Program-made: the position numbers and the translations under genes
The notes under the pieces: generated by a model
Seen by the model: the letters and a program-made list of their open reading frames with translations, nothing else
Told to the model about the DNA's origin: nothing
The model's database searches: none
NCBI GenBank assembly: GCA_963619835.1
Contig: CAVEYD010000059.1
Location: 1 to 5,411 of the forward strand
Reading direction: 5' to 3'
Source: Fimimonas sp963619835
Lineage (GTDB): Bacteria; Bacillota; Clostridia; Christensenellales; CAG-314
Length of the DNA: 5,411 nucleotides
Shown: positions 1 to 5,411 of the stretch, one piece after another
Numbering within the stretch: the stretch's first letter is position 1
How the letters are laid out: every line of letters starts with the position of its first letter

Positions 1-175
1 GAGTGGCAGATGGTGTGATTGTCATAAATGAACTTGTATTGAATACCACTTTGTTGTTGCACGTTTCCGTTTCTACGCAAAGAAACACTTAAGCGGATGG
101 CAGATGTCATCAAATAAGGTGGAACCGCGGATTGTTTATTCGTCCTTATGAGATTTTTCTCGTAGGGATTTTTTT
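1..175 (+). promoter_or_regulatory. T-box riboswitch (tRNA-Thr sensing) upstream of thrS, 5' end cut off
   Basis: This leader RNA senses uncharged tRNA-Thr and lets transcription read into thrS when threonine charging is low. Seen: the T-box core AAGGTGGAACCGCG at 116-129. AAGG (116-119) can pair with CCTT (144-147) and GCG (127-129) with CGT (141-143), leaving the 7-nt bulge TGGAACC (120-126); this is the antiterminator. The Stem I distal motif GGTGTGA is at 12-18. A specifier loop reading GAAT-ACC-A lies at 42-48, with ACC (45-47) a threonine codon. Likely Stem III hairpins are 69-86 (6 bp) and 96-111 (GATGGC/GTCATC). Known of the family: Stem I reads the anticodon and the bulge reads the free CCA end. 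The basal 5' half of Stem I, with the K-turn, and the promoter lie before base 1. Residue A123 of the TGGA would match a tRNA with U at position 73. Confidence 0.93.
143..175 (+). terminator. T-box-controlled intrinsic terminator before thrS
   Basis: A 10-bp stem pairs 143-152 (TCCTTATGAG) with 159-168 (CTCGTAGGGA), including two G-T wobbles, over a 6-nt loop, and is followed by seven T (169-175). Bases 143-147 are also needed for the antiterminator pairing with the T-box core, so the two folds exclude each other. This is the usual off-state of a T-box. The stretch 176-250 after it is AT-rich leader, in which I see no convincing promoter or hairpin. Confidence 0.9.
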
Positions 176-265
176 ATTTCTATTAAAAAACTTCGCAGTA
201 AAATTAGATTGTGCAATTGCTTTTTTGAAATCAATTAGAAGTATTTAGTTAAGGAGATTGAAACT

Positions 266-2179
266 ATGATTAAGGTTACTTTACCGGATGGTAGCATCAA
301 AGAATTTTCGCAAGCAGTTTCTTGTTTTGACATTGCTTCAAGCATTTCATCAGGACTTGCTCGTAATGCTGTATGTGCTGAAGTGGATGAAATTAAAGTT
401 GACATGAATCACATTGTTGATCATGATGTCGATTTTAAGGTGTTCACTTTAAAGGATGAAGAAGGATTAGCTGTTCTTCGTCATTCAACAGCGCATCTTA
501 TGGCACAAGCAATTTCTCACATTTATCCGCAGGCTAAATTTGCTATCGGGCCATCAATTAAAAATGGCTTCTACTACGACATCGACTTTGAGGGGGTGCA
601 AATTGCTCCGGAAGACTTGTTGAAAATTGAAGAAGAAATGAACAAGCTCGTTAAAGCTGATTTCCCCATCGTTCGCAGTGAAATGAATAGGGTTGAGGCC
701 ATTGAATTCTTTAAGCAACGCGGCGATTTCTACAAAGTGGAAATTTTGTCCGAGCTTGACGCAGAGAGTGTTTCTCTTTACACGCAAGGTGACTATATAG
801 ATTTGTGTCGCGGACCGCATATGTCATCTACCGGAAAAATTAAAGCTTTTAAACTTACAAGTATTGCCGGTGCATACTGGCGTGGTGATACGAAAAATAA
901 GATGCTCACACGTATTTACGGGACTGCTTTCGAAAAAAAGGCAGAGTTGGATGAGTATTTGGCTCGCTTGGAAGAGGCAAAACGTAGAGATCATCGTAAA
1001 CTTGGCAAAGAACTTGATTTGTTTGATATATTTGATGAAGGCCCCGGATTTCCGTTTTTCTTCCCAAAAGGAATGGTGCTTAGAAATACTCTTGAAGATT
1101 TTTGGCGTAAGGAACATGCTAAAGCCGGATATCAAGAGATAAAGACTCCTATGATTTTGAATCAAGAGTTGTGGCATAGAAGCGGACACTGGGATCATTA
1201 TAAAGACAATATGTACGTTGTTAAAATAGACGATGAAGACTACGCAATAAAACCGATGAATTGCCCCGGTGGAATGCTTGTTTACAAACGTAAACCGCAT
1301 AGTTATCGTGATTTGCCTGAACGCATGGCTGAATTGGGACTTGTGCATAGACACGAGTTGTCCGGTGCTTTACATGGACTTATGCGCGTTCGTTGTTTCA
1401 CTCAAGACGATGCACATATATTTATGACTCCGGATCAAATCGAGGACGAAATAGAAGGTGTTGTCCGTCTTATTGATAAGTTTTATAAGGTGTTTGGATT
1501 TAAGTACAAGCTTGAACTGTCAACTCGCCCTGAGGATAGCATGGGCACAGACGAACAGTGGGAGACTGCAACAAATGCTTTGAAGCGTGCTTTGAACGTT
1601 CTTGGAAAAGATTATGAAATTAACGAGGGTGATGGTGCCTTTTACGGTCCTAAAATTGACTTCCATCTAGAAGACAGCATTGGCCGTACTTGGCAGTGCG
1701 GAACAATTCAGTTGGACTTTCAAATGCCCGAACGTTTTGATTTAACATACGTCGGACAAGATGGCGAAAAACATCGTCCTGTAATGATTCACCGTGTTGT
1801 TTTTGGTAGTATTGAGCGCTTTATCGCAATCTTGACCGAACATTATGCGGGAGCATTTCCGTTGTGGTTGGCACCTGTTCAGGTAAAAATTGTTCCGATT
1901 TCTGAAAGTCAGGCGGACTATGCACATTCCGTTTGTGACAAACTTCTTTCTCTGGGTATCCGCGTTGAAATAGACGAAAGAAATGAAAAAATGGGCTATC
2001 GTATTCGTGAAGCACAGTTGCAAAAAATTCCGTATATGCTTGTTTTGGGCGAAAAAGAAAAAGAAAACGGAACTGTTGCAGTACGTAATCGCAAGAGCGG
2101 AGATTTGGGATCAATGTCTTTTGAACAATTTGTTGATAAACTTAACAAGGAAATCGATGAAAAATCAGCTGATATGTGA
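266..2179 (+). CDS. thrS: Threonyl-tRNA synthetase (ThrRS)
   Basis: This class II aminoacyl-tRNA synthetase joins threonine to tRNA-Thr in the cytoplasm using ATP. At 637 aa it is the normal full length. Domains in order: TGS domain (about 1-61); N2 editing domain, which removes mischarged serine, with HSTAH (His73, His77) and DLCRGPH (Cys181, His185); catalytic core (about 245-530); anticodon-binding domain (about 535-637). The zinc ligands expected for the family are visible as Cys333 (NCPGG), His384 (DDAHIF) and His509 (MIHR). Motif 2 is around Arg362-Glu364 and Arg374, and motif 3 is HRVVFGSIERF (509-519). The ATG start is supported by AAGGAG at 251-256, nine bases upstream, and by the TGS domain beginning at residue 1 (MIKVTLPDGS). 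A T-box leader precedes it and a separate terminator follows, so it is probably transcribed alone. No key residue is missing. Confidence 0.98.
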   Translation: MIKVTLPDGSIKEFSQAVSCFDIASSISSGLARNAVCAEVDEIKVDMNHIVDHDVDFKVFTLKDEEGLAVLRHSTAHLMAQAISHIYPQAKFAIGPSIKNGFYYDIDFEGVQIAPEDLLKIEEEMNKLVKADFPIVRSEMNRVEAIEFFKQRGDFYKVEILSELDAESVSLYTQGDYIDLCRGPHMSSTGKIKAFKLTSIAGAYWRGDTKNKMLTRIYGTAFEKKAELDEYLARLEEAKRRDHRKLGKELDLFDIFDEGPGFPFFFPKGMVLRNTLEDFWRKEHAKAGYQEIKTPMILNQELWHRSGHWDHYKDNMYVVKIDDEDYAIKPMNCPGGMLVYKRKPHSYRDLPERMAELGLVHRHELSGALHGLMRVRCFTQDDAHIFMTPDQIEDEIEGVVRLIDKFYKVFGFKYKLELSTRPEDSMGTDEQWETATNALKRALNVLGKDYEINEGDGAFYGPKIDFHLEDSIGRTWQCGTIQLDFQMPERFDLTYVGQDGEKHRPVMIHRVVFGSIERFIAILTEHYAGAFPLWLAPVQVKIVPISESQADYAHSVCDKLLSLGIRVEIDERNEKMGYRIREAQLQKIPYMLVLGEKEKENGTVAVRNRKSGDLGSMSFEQFVDKLNKEIDEKSADM

Positions 2180-2307
2180 TTTTGTCGATTGTTGTTGAAT
2201 GATTGTCGTTTGACTAAATTGTTCTTATTATTCGGTAGAGTTTGCTGTCGTTATATTGTAAATACCGTATGGCAACTTGAATTATTTACCTACTAAAGTA
2301 TACTAAG

Positions 2308-2348
2308 CGAAAACACATTTTAAAATTACAGAAATGTGTTTTCGTTTT
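2308..2348 (+). terminator. Intrinsic terminator of thrS
   Basis: A perfect 13-bp inverted repeat pairs 2308-2320 (CGAAAACACATTT) with 2332-2344 (AAATGTGTTTTCG). It can be extended by G-T and two A-T pairs at the base, has an 11-nt loop, and is followed by TTTT then AATAT. It lies about 130 bases after the thrS stop and about 120 bases before the infC promoter, so it separates the two transcription units. The stem is AT-rich and the T run is short, so its strength is uncertain. Between 2180 and 2307 I see only a weak 7-bp repeat (2258-2264 with 2283-2289) and no gene. Between 2349 and 2464 there is AT-rich sequence without a gene. Confidence 0.75.
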
Positions 2349-2464
2349 AATATACGAATTTGTATTTTTTTGTAAATTGTGAGCAGTGTTTGTACATTAA
2401 GAATGTTAATGCTTTAAAATAAAAAATGTATTGAAGAAAAAATAAATATTCTTGATTCAATTGA

Positions 2465-2493
2465 TTGACAACGTTGATTCGTTGTGATAAAAT
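2465..2493 (+). promoter_or_regulatory. SigA-type promoter of the infC-rpmI-rplT operon
   Basis: A perfect -35 box TTGACA (2465-2470) is separated by 17 bases from a -10 box TAAAAT (2488-2493). TG at 2485-2486 makes it an extended -10 promoter. Transcription would start near 2499-2502, giving a leader of about 140 nt before infC. This is the best housekeeping promoter in the window by match to consensus. Confidence 0.85.
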
Positions 2494-2499
2494 TCACTT

Positions 2500-2623
2500 G
2501 TATTAAAGCGAAAGACCACTTTCCACCGATCAGATTACGTTTGACGGTTAGCTATAACGAATCGAAATAATGTTTTTCGGTTTTTGTTATTTGTGTGGTA
2601 AATTTCGTTTACCACTTTTTTTT
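2500..2623 (+). promoter_or_regulatory. Structured infC leader, probable L20-responsive attenuator
   Basis: Seen: hairpin 2525-2548 (ACCG then TCAGA, paired with TTTGA then CGGT, one bulged A); a longer hairpin 2554-2590 (about 14 bp, ATAACGAA and TCGAAA arms, two bulged T); then a terminator at 2595-2623. The 5' arm of the terminator (GTGG(T)AAA, 2595-2602) can instead pair with TTTCCAC (2520-2526) or ACCAC (2515-2519) early in the leader, which would form an antiterminator. Known: in Bacillus subtilis and relatives, free L20 binds the infC leader and causes premature termination. The same operon (infC-rpmI-rplT), position and architecture point to this family. I could not check the exact L20-binding consensus, so the ligand is inferred from context. 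Confidence 0.75.
2595..2623 (+). terminator. Attenuator terminator directly before infC
   Basis: A perfect 8-bp stem pairs GTGGTAAA (2595-2602) with TTTACCAC (2608-2615) over a 5-nt loop, followed by eight T (2616-2623). It ends six bases before the infC Shine-Dalgarno site, so termination here would abolish expression of IF3, L35 and L20. Its position inside the leader, between the promoter and the operon, marks it as a conditional terminator. Confidence 0.88.
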
Positions 2624-2628
2624 ATGTC

Positions 2629-2645
2629 GGGAGGACACAACTATA
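2629..2645 (+). promoter_or_regulatory. infC ribosome binding site that decides an ATA start
   Basis: GGGAGG (2629-2634) lies eight bases before ATA (2643-2645), ideal spacing. No ATG, GTG or TTG is in frame at a sensible distance: the only upstream in-frame GTG (2595) is inside the terminator stem, and the next ATG is far into the conserved protein. Translation from ATA gives a protein that begins as IF3 proteins do (x-KELQINGQIRDKEIR). Confidence 0.82.
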
Positions 2646-3149
2646 AAAGAGCTTCAGATTAACGGACAAATAAGGGATAAAGAAATTCGCCTTATTGGTA
2701 ATGACGGACAACAACTCGGAATCGTATCTGCCTACGAAGGTCAAAAAATAGCTGATGATGCCGGAATGGATCTTGTTAAAATTTCACCAAATTCTGTTCC
2801 GCCTGTTTGCCGTATTATGGATTACAGCAAGTATAAATACGAGCAAAATAAAAAAGAAAAAGAGATGAAGCGCAATCAAAAAGTTATGGAAATAAAGGAA
2901 GTTTGGCTTTCCATGACTATTGATATCGGAGACTTGAACACAAAGGCTAATATTGCAAGAAAATTTTTACAAGACGGCAACAAGGTTAAAGCAACCATTC
3001 GTATGAGAGGTCGTCAGCAAGCTTATGCTTCTCAAGGTGTTGAAGTTATGAAAAAATTCGCTTCAATTTTGGAAGATGTTTCCAAAATCGATAAACAGCC
3101 AATTACGGAAGGAAGAAATATTTCTATGTTTCTTGTTCCGTTGAATTAA
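2643..3149 (+). CDS. infC: Translation initiation factor IF-3
   Basis: IF3 binds the 30S subunit, prevents early 50S joining, and checks the initiator tRNA and start codon. From the ATA start the protein is 168 aa, close to the usual Gram-positive length (about 165-175). The N domain (about 1-68) carries QINGQIRDKEIRLI and the PVCRIMDYSKYKYE segment (54-67). A lysine-rich linker follows (about 69-82, NKKEKEMKRNQK). The C domain (about 83-168) has the typical DLNTKANIARKFL (97-109) and VKATIRMRGRQ (115-125). The start rests on the GGGAGG site eight bases upstream; a GTG start at 2595 would add 16 residues translated from the terminator hairpin and is rejected. Known: E. coli infC uses AUU, and IF3 represses its own mRNA by rejecting that codon; the same logic would fit ATA here. 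First gene of the infC-rpmI-rplT operon, under leader attenuation. Confidence 0.96.
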   Translation: MKELQINGQIRDKEIRLIGNDGQQLGIVSAYEGQKIADDAGMDLVKISPNSVPPVCRIMDYSKYKYEQNKKEKEMKRNQKVMEIKEVWLSMTIDIGDLNTKANIARKFLQDGNKVKATIRMRGRQQAYASQGVEVMKKFASILEDVSKIDKQPITEGRNISMFLVPLN

Positions 3150-3176
3150 AAAATATTAACGTGGAGGACATATAAT

Positions 3177-3371
3177 ATGCCTAAACAAAAGACACATAGC
3201 GCATCAAAAAAACGTTTTGTAGTATTAAAAAGCGGAAAAGTTAAACGCGCTCAATGCAACAAGAATCACAAACTTGGAAAAAAGACAACAAAGAGAACTC
3301 GTAATCTTCGTAGCACGGCTTACGTAAATGCAACTCAAGCCGGAACAGTTAAGAGCATGTTGCCGTACTAA
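3177..3371 (+). CDS. rpmI: 50S ribosomal protein L35 (bL35)
   Basis: L35 is a small, very basic protein of the large ribosomal subunit that binds 23S rRNA. The 64-aa product is the usual size and shows the family pattern: MPKQKTHSASKKRF at the start, SGKVKRAQ (19-26), the basic stretch KKTTKRTRNLR (35-45), and the C-terminal LPY. GGAGG (3163-3167) lies nine bases before the ATG. It sits 27 bases after infC and 15 bases before rplT, the conserved operon order. The stop is doubled in frame (TAA then TAG, 3369-3374). No internal promoter is evident, so it should follow infC leader control. Confidence 0.97.
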   Translation: MPKQKTHSASKKRFVVLKSGKVKRAQCNKNHKLGKKTTKRTRNLRSTAYVNATQAGTVKSMLPY

Positions 3372-3386
3372 TAGGAGGATGGAACA

Positions 3387-3740
3387 ATGAGAATTAAACG
3401 TGGTGTAAACGCAGTTAAAAAACGCAGAAAGATACTTAAAGCCGCTAAAGGATATTTTGGTTTAAAATCTACTAACTATCGTCTTGCTCGTCAAGCTGTT
3501 ATGAAGAGTGGTAACTATGCGTACGTTGGTCGTCGCCTTCGTAAACGTGATATGCGCTCTCTTTGGATTGCTCGTATAAATGCAGCTGCACGTGCTAATG
3601 GTTTGTCTTATAGCAAACTTATGCATGGCTTAAAATTAGCTAATATTGATTTGAATAGAAAATCTCTCGCTGAAATCGCTGTAAGTGATTCTGCAACTTT
3701 TGCTAAACTTGCAGATCAAGCAAAAGCTGCTCTTAACTAA
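3387..3740 (+). CDS. rplT: 50S ribosomal protein L20 (bL20)
   Basis: L20 binds 23S rRNA directly and is needed early in 50S assembly. The 117-aa length is typical. A long basic N-terminal extension (about 1-60, MRIKRGVNAVKKRRKILKAA, then GYFGLKSTNYRLARQAVMK) leads into the globular RNA-binding C domain with LRKRDMRSLWIARINAAAR (51-69), SYSKLMHGLK (74-83) and NIDLNRKSLAEIA (86-98), all family hallmarks. AGGAGG (3373-3378) is eight bases before the ATG. Known: in Firmicutes L20 represses its own operon by acting on the infC leader, and a fitting leader lies at 2500-2623. A terminator follows eight bases after the stop. Confidence 0.98.
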   Translation: MRIKRGVNAVKKRRKILKAAKGYFGLKSTNYRLARQAVMKSGNYAYVGRRLRKRDMRSLWIARINAAARANGLSYSKLMHGLKLANIDLNRKSLAEIAVSDSATFAKLADQAKAALN

Positions 3741-3747
3741 TTTTTAC

Positions 3748-3804
3748 AGAGTTTTTGTTTGTGTGTGATTACTAAAAGCACTCAGCAAAAACTCTTTTTA
3801 TTTT
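3748..3804 (+). terminator. Intrinsic terminator after rplT, directly before the methyltransferase gene
   Basis: AGAGTTTTTG (3748-3757) pairs perfectly with CAAAAACTCT (3786-3795), extendable by one T-G and one T-A pair. The 24-nt loop may contain a small GTG/CAC helix (3765-3767 with 3779-3781). It is followed by TTTTATTTT (3796-3804). It fits the end of the infC operon. The large loop could make it leaky, which would allow read-through into the next gene, whose start is only eight bases further on. Confidence 0.72.
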
Positions 3805-3812
3805 GCGTGAAA

Positions 3813-4559
3813 ATGATAACATCGTTAGACAACGAAAAAGTTCGTGCAGTTTGTAAACTTAATGATAAAAAATATCGTAAATTAAGCGGATGTTACTTGA
3901 TAGAAGGGGAACGTCTTGTTTTTGATGCATTTAAGTACAATGCGAATATCGTCGAAGTGTTTGTTAGTGAAAGTTACAACGGAAAAAGTGTTGCAGATGC
4001 GATAGTTGTATCAAATAAAGTTTTTGCAAAAATTAGCGATACCGTACACAGTCAAGGTATTCTTGCGGTTGTAAAAATTGAAAAAGACAAAGCTTTTTGT
4101 TTGAAGAAAAATTGCTTGATACTTGACGGTTTGCAAGATGCAGGAAATGTCGGAACATTGATTCGAACAGCTGCGTCTTGTGGATTTACGGATGTCTTTG
4201 CAATAAATTGTGTGGATGTTTACTCTCCAAAGGTTCTTCGTGCTGCCATGTCTTCGCATTTTTGTGTAAATATTTGGCAAACTGAGAATCAACAAACTTA
4301 CGATCTGTTGAAAAACAATGATTTTTCTGTTGTTGTTGCCGATATGGATGGAAAAAATATTTTTGGAACAAATTTTGCGGACAAAGTTGCATTAGTTGTC
4401 GGTAATGAAGGAAATGGCATCTCAAAATTTTGGAAAGATTGTGCAGATACTATTGTTGCTTTGCCAATGGAAAACAACTTTGAATCATTAAATGTATCTG
4501 TCGCAGGAAGCGTTGCAATGTATCAAATTTATGCAAAAGTAAAAAAATACTTAAATTGA
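3813..4559 (+). CDS. TrmH/SpoU-family RNA 2'-O-methyltransferase, YsgA-like
   Basis: This is a SPOUT-fold, SAM-dependent enzyme that methylates a ribose 2'-OH in rRNA or tRNA. From ATG 3813 it is 248 aa. Residues about 1-90 form the SpoU substrate-binding domain, with KYRKLSGCYLIEGERLVFDA (20-39). The catalytic domain follows: motif 1 ILDGLQDAGNVGTLIRTAASCG (Asn112, Arg118), motif 2 VVGNEGNGIS (195-204) and motif 3 LPMENNFESLNVSVAGSVA (217-235), which build the knotted SAM site. ATG 3813 is chosen because MITSLDNEKVRAV is how this family begins; an in-frame TTG at 3759 would translate the terminator hairpin. No clear Shine-Dalgarno site precedes the ATG. In other Firmicutes the homologue ysgA lies near these genes or pheS; B. 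subtilis YsgA (RlmP) has been reported to modify the 23S A-loop. The exact target here is inferred and not shown by the sequence. Confidence 0.92.
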   Translation: MITSLDNEKVRAVCKLNDKKYRKLSGCYLIEGERLVFDAFKYNANIVEVFVSESYNGKSVADAIVVSNKVFAKISDTVHSQGILAVVKIEKDKAFCLKKNCLILDGLQDAGNVGTLIRTAASCGFTDVFAINCVDVYSPKVLRAAMSSHFCVNIWQTENQQTYDLLKNNDFSVVVADMDGKNIFGTNFADKVALVVGNEGNGISKFWKDCADTIVALPMENNFESLNVSVAGSVAMYQIYAKVKKYLN

Positions 4560-4575
4560 TTAGACGGAGGTTATT

Positions 4576-5319
4576 ATGTCCGGACATAGTAAATGGAATA
4601 ATATTAAAAATAAAAAAGCAAAGGGTGATGCTGCTCGTTCGAAAATCTTTACAAAAATTGGAAGAGAAATTGCGGTTGCGGTTAAAGCCGGCGGAGCTGA
4701 TCCTTCATCAAACAGTAAATTGTTTGACATAATTCAAAAAGCAAAAGCTAACAACATGCCAAACGATAACATTACTCGCAGTATTAAAAAAGCAAGTGGA
4801 GAACTTTCTACAGTTGATTACGTTGATATCGTTTACGAAGGATACGGCGTTGGCGGTAGTGCTGTAATTGTTGAGTGTCTTACCGATAATAAAAATCGTA
4901 CAGCCGGTGATGTTAGATGTGCATTTGACAAAAACGGTGGTAGTTTGGGACAAACAAATTGTGTAAGTTATATGTTTGACAGAAAGGGTATAGTTGTTGC
5001 CGAAAACACAATTAACCTCGATGACGATGGCGCTTTTGAACTTGCAATAGAATCCGGTGCGGATGATGTTTCTTTGGAAGATGAAGGGATGATTGAAATT
5101 ACTTGTGATCCCGCAGCTCTTTCGGAAGTGCGTGATGCTGTTGTAAACAAAAAACTAAATCTCGTTTCTGCAGAATTTAGTTGGTTGCCTCAAACGATGG
5201 TAACATTAGATGGCGAAAACCTTGTTAAATTTCAAAGAATGTTGGATGTTTTGGAAGATAACGATGATGTACAAAATGTATATCATAATGTTCAATTGCC
5301 TGATGAAGATGAGGAATAA
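4576..5319 (+). CDS. yebC: YebC/TACO1-family protein
   Basis: The 247-aa product matches the family from end to end. The N-terminal helical domain starts MSGHSKWNNIKNKKAKGDAA and continues RSKIFTKIGREIAVAVKAGGADP (21-43). NNMPNDNITRSIKKASGE follows (59-76), then VYEGYGVGG (85-93) and VECLTDNKNRTAGDVRCAFDKNGG (98-121). The C-terminal domains end in an acidic tail (LPDEDEE). Known: members were long annotated as transcriptional regulators, while the mitochondrial member TACO1 and more recent bacterial work link the family to translation, including relief of ribosome stalling at proline-rich stretches. The sequence does not decide which role applies. GGAGG (4566-4570) lies five bases before the ATG. 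It starts 16 bases after the methyltransferase stop, so the two are probably co-transcribed, and a terminator follows. The ribosomal neighbours fit a translation role. Confidence 0.96.
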   Translation: MSGHSKWNNIKNKKAKGDAARSKIFTKIGREIAVAVKAGGADPSSNSKLFDIIQKAKANNMPNDNITRSIKKASGELSTVDYVDIVYEGYGVGGSAVIVECLTDNKNRTAGDVRCAFDKNGGSLGQTNCVSYMFDRKGIVVAENTINLDDDGAFELAIESGADDVSLEDEGMIEITCDPAALSEVRDAVVNKKLNLVSAEFSWLPQTMVTLDGENLVKFQRMLDVLEDNDDVQNVYHNVQLPDEDEE

Positions 5320-5335
5320 TTAGATTTTTTTAATT

Positions 5336-5369
5336 AAACGATATGTTTTAAGCATATCGTTTTTTTTTT
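5336..5369 (+). terminator. Intrinsic terminator after yebC
   Basis: AAACGATATG (5336-5345) pairs with CATATCGTTT (5353-5362) over a 7-nt loop that can close by two more pairs, and a run of ten T spans 5360-5369. It lies 16 bases after the yebC stop and ends the methyltransferase-yebC unit. The remaining 42 bases of the window are AT-rich and I see nothing in them. Confidence 0.92.
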
Positions 5370-5411
5370 ATTTTAATTGGATTTTTTTTGTCTTTCTACG
5401 GAATTTTTATT

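Noticed and set aside
824..1354. Long reverse-strand open frame (176 codons) inside thrS
   Set aside because: It lies fully antisense to a conserved, intact thrS, shows no recognisable protein family and has no ribosome site I could support.
2595..2642. GTG start giving a 184-aa infC product
   Set aside because: The GTG is the first base-paired codon of the terminator stem, has no Shine-Dalgarno site, and the added residues (VNFVYHFFLCREDTT) do not resemble an IF3 N-terminus.
2180..2642. Possible hidden small gene, CRISPR array or mobile element in the 463-base gap
   Set aside because: I see no repeat-spacer pattern, no terminal inverted repeats with a transposase, and no ORF with a ribosome site. 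The gap is explained by a terminator, a promoter and a structured leader.
2624..2662. Small ORF ATG...TAA (12 codons) overlapping the infC start in another frame
   Set aside because: It is preceded only by the terminator's T run, with no ribosome site, and its own second to fourth codons are the infC Shine-Dalgarno region. A chance ATG is the simpler reading.
3759..3812. TTG start adding 18 residues to the methyltransferase
   Set aside because: The extension is translated from the rplT terminator hairpin, has no Shine-Dalgarno site, and is not like the family N-terminus, whereas the protein from ATG 3813 is.
4011..5150. Several short reverse-strand open frames inside the methyltransferase and yebC genes
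   Set aside because: They are antisense to conserved genes, have no family resemblance, and are rich in the residues expected from reading coding DNA backwards.

Overview
This window is a compact stretch of translation-apparatus genes, all on the + strand, from a low-GC Gram-positive bacterium, most likely Firmicutes and probably Clostridia-like. The evidence is a T-box riboswitch ahead of thrS, purine-rich Shine-Dalgarno sites, an attenuated infC-rpmI-rplT operon and AT-rich spacers. I cannot name the genus. Arginine codons lean noticeably towards CGT.

Layout: (1) 1-175 is the 3' part of a threonine T-box leader, with its 5' end outside the window. It holds an ACC specifier, the T-box bulge and competing antiterminator and terminator folds. 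(2) thrS (266-2179) encodes a full-length threonyl-tRNA synthetase. (3) 2180-2642 is a 463-base non-coding gap. It contains the thrS terminator (about 2308-2348), a near-consensus extended -10 promoter (2465-2493), and a roughly 140-nt structured leader ending in an intrinsic terminator (2595-2623) a few bases before the infC ribosome binding site. This is the arrangement of an L20-controlled leader. (4) infC-rpmI-rplT (IF3, L35, L20) follow at spacings of 27 and 15 bases. The infC start appears to be the rare codon ATA at 2643. (5) An intrinsic terminator (3748-3804) follows rplT. (6) A SPOUT/TrmH-family RNA 2'-O-methyltransferase of the YsgA type (3813-4559) comes next, then a YebC/TACO1-family gene (4576-5319) 16 bases later, closed by a strong terminator (5336-5369).

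The genes fit one theme. ThrRS charges tRNA-Thr and is induced when tRNA-Thr is uncharged. IF3 controls start-codon selection and is probably limited by its own poor start codon. L20 and L35 are 50S proteins, and L20 probably feeds back on the leader. The methyltransferase probably modifies rRNA, and YebC acts on translating ribosomes or on transcription. I found no evidence for a new defence, mobile or otherwise undescribed system. The points worth a second look are regulatory: the ATA start, the two attenuators, and the terminator lying directly before a gene with no visible Shine-Dalgarno site.
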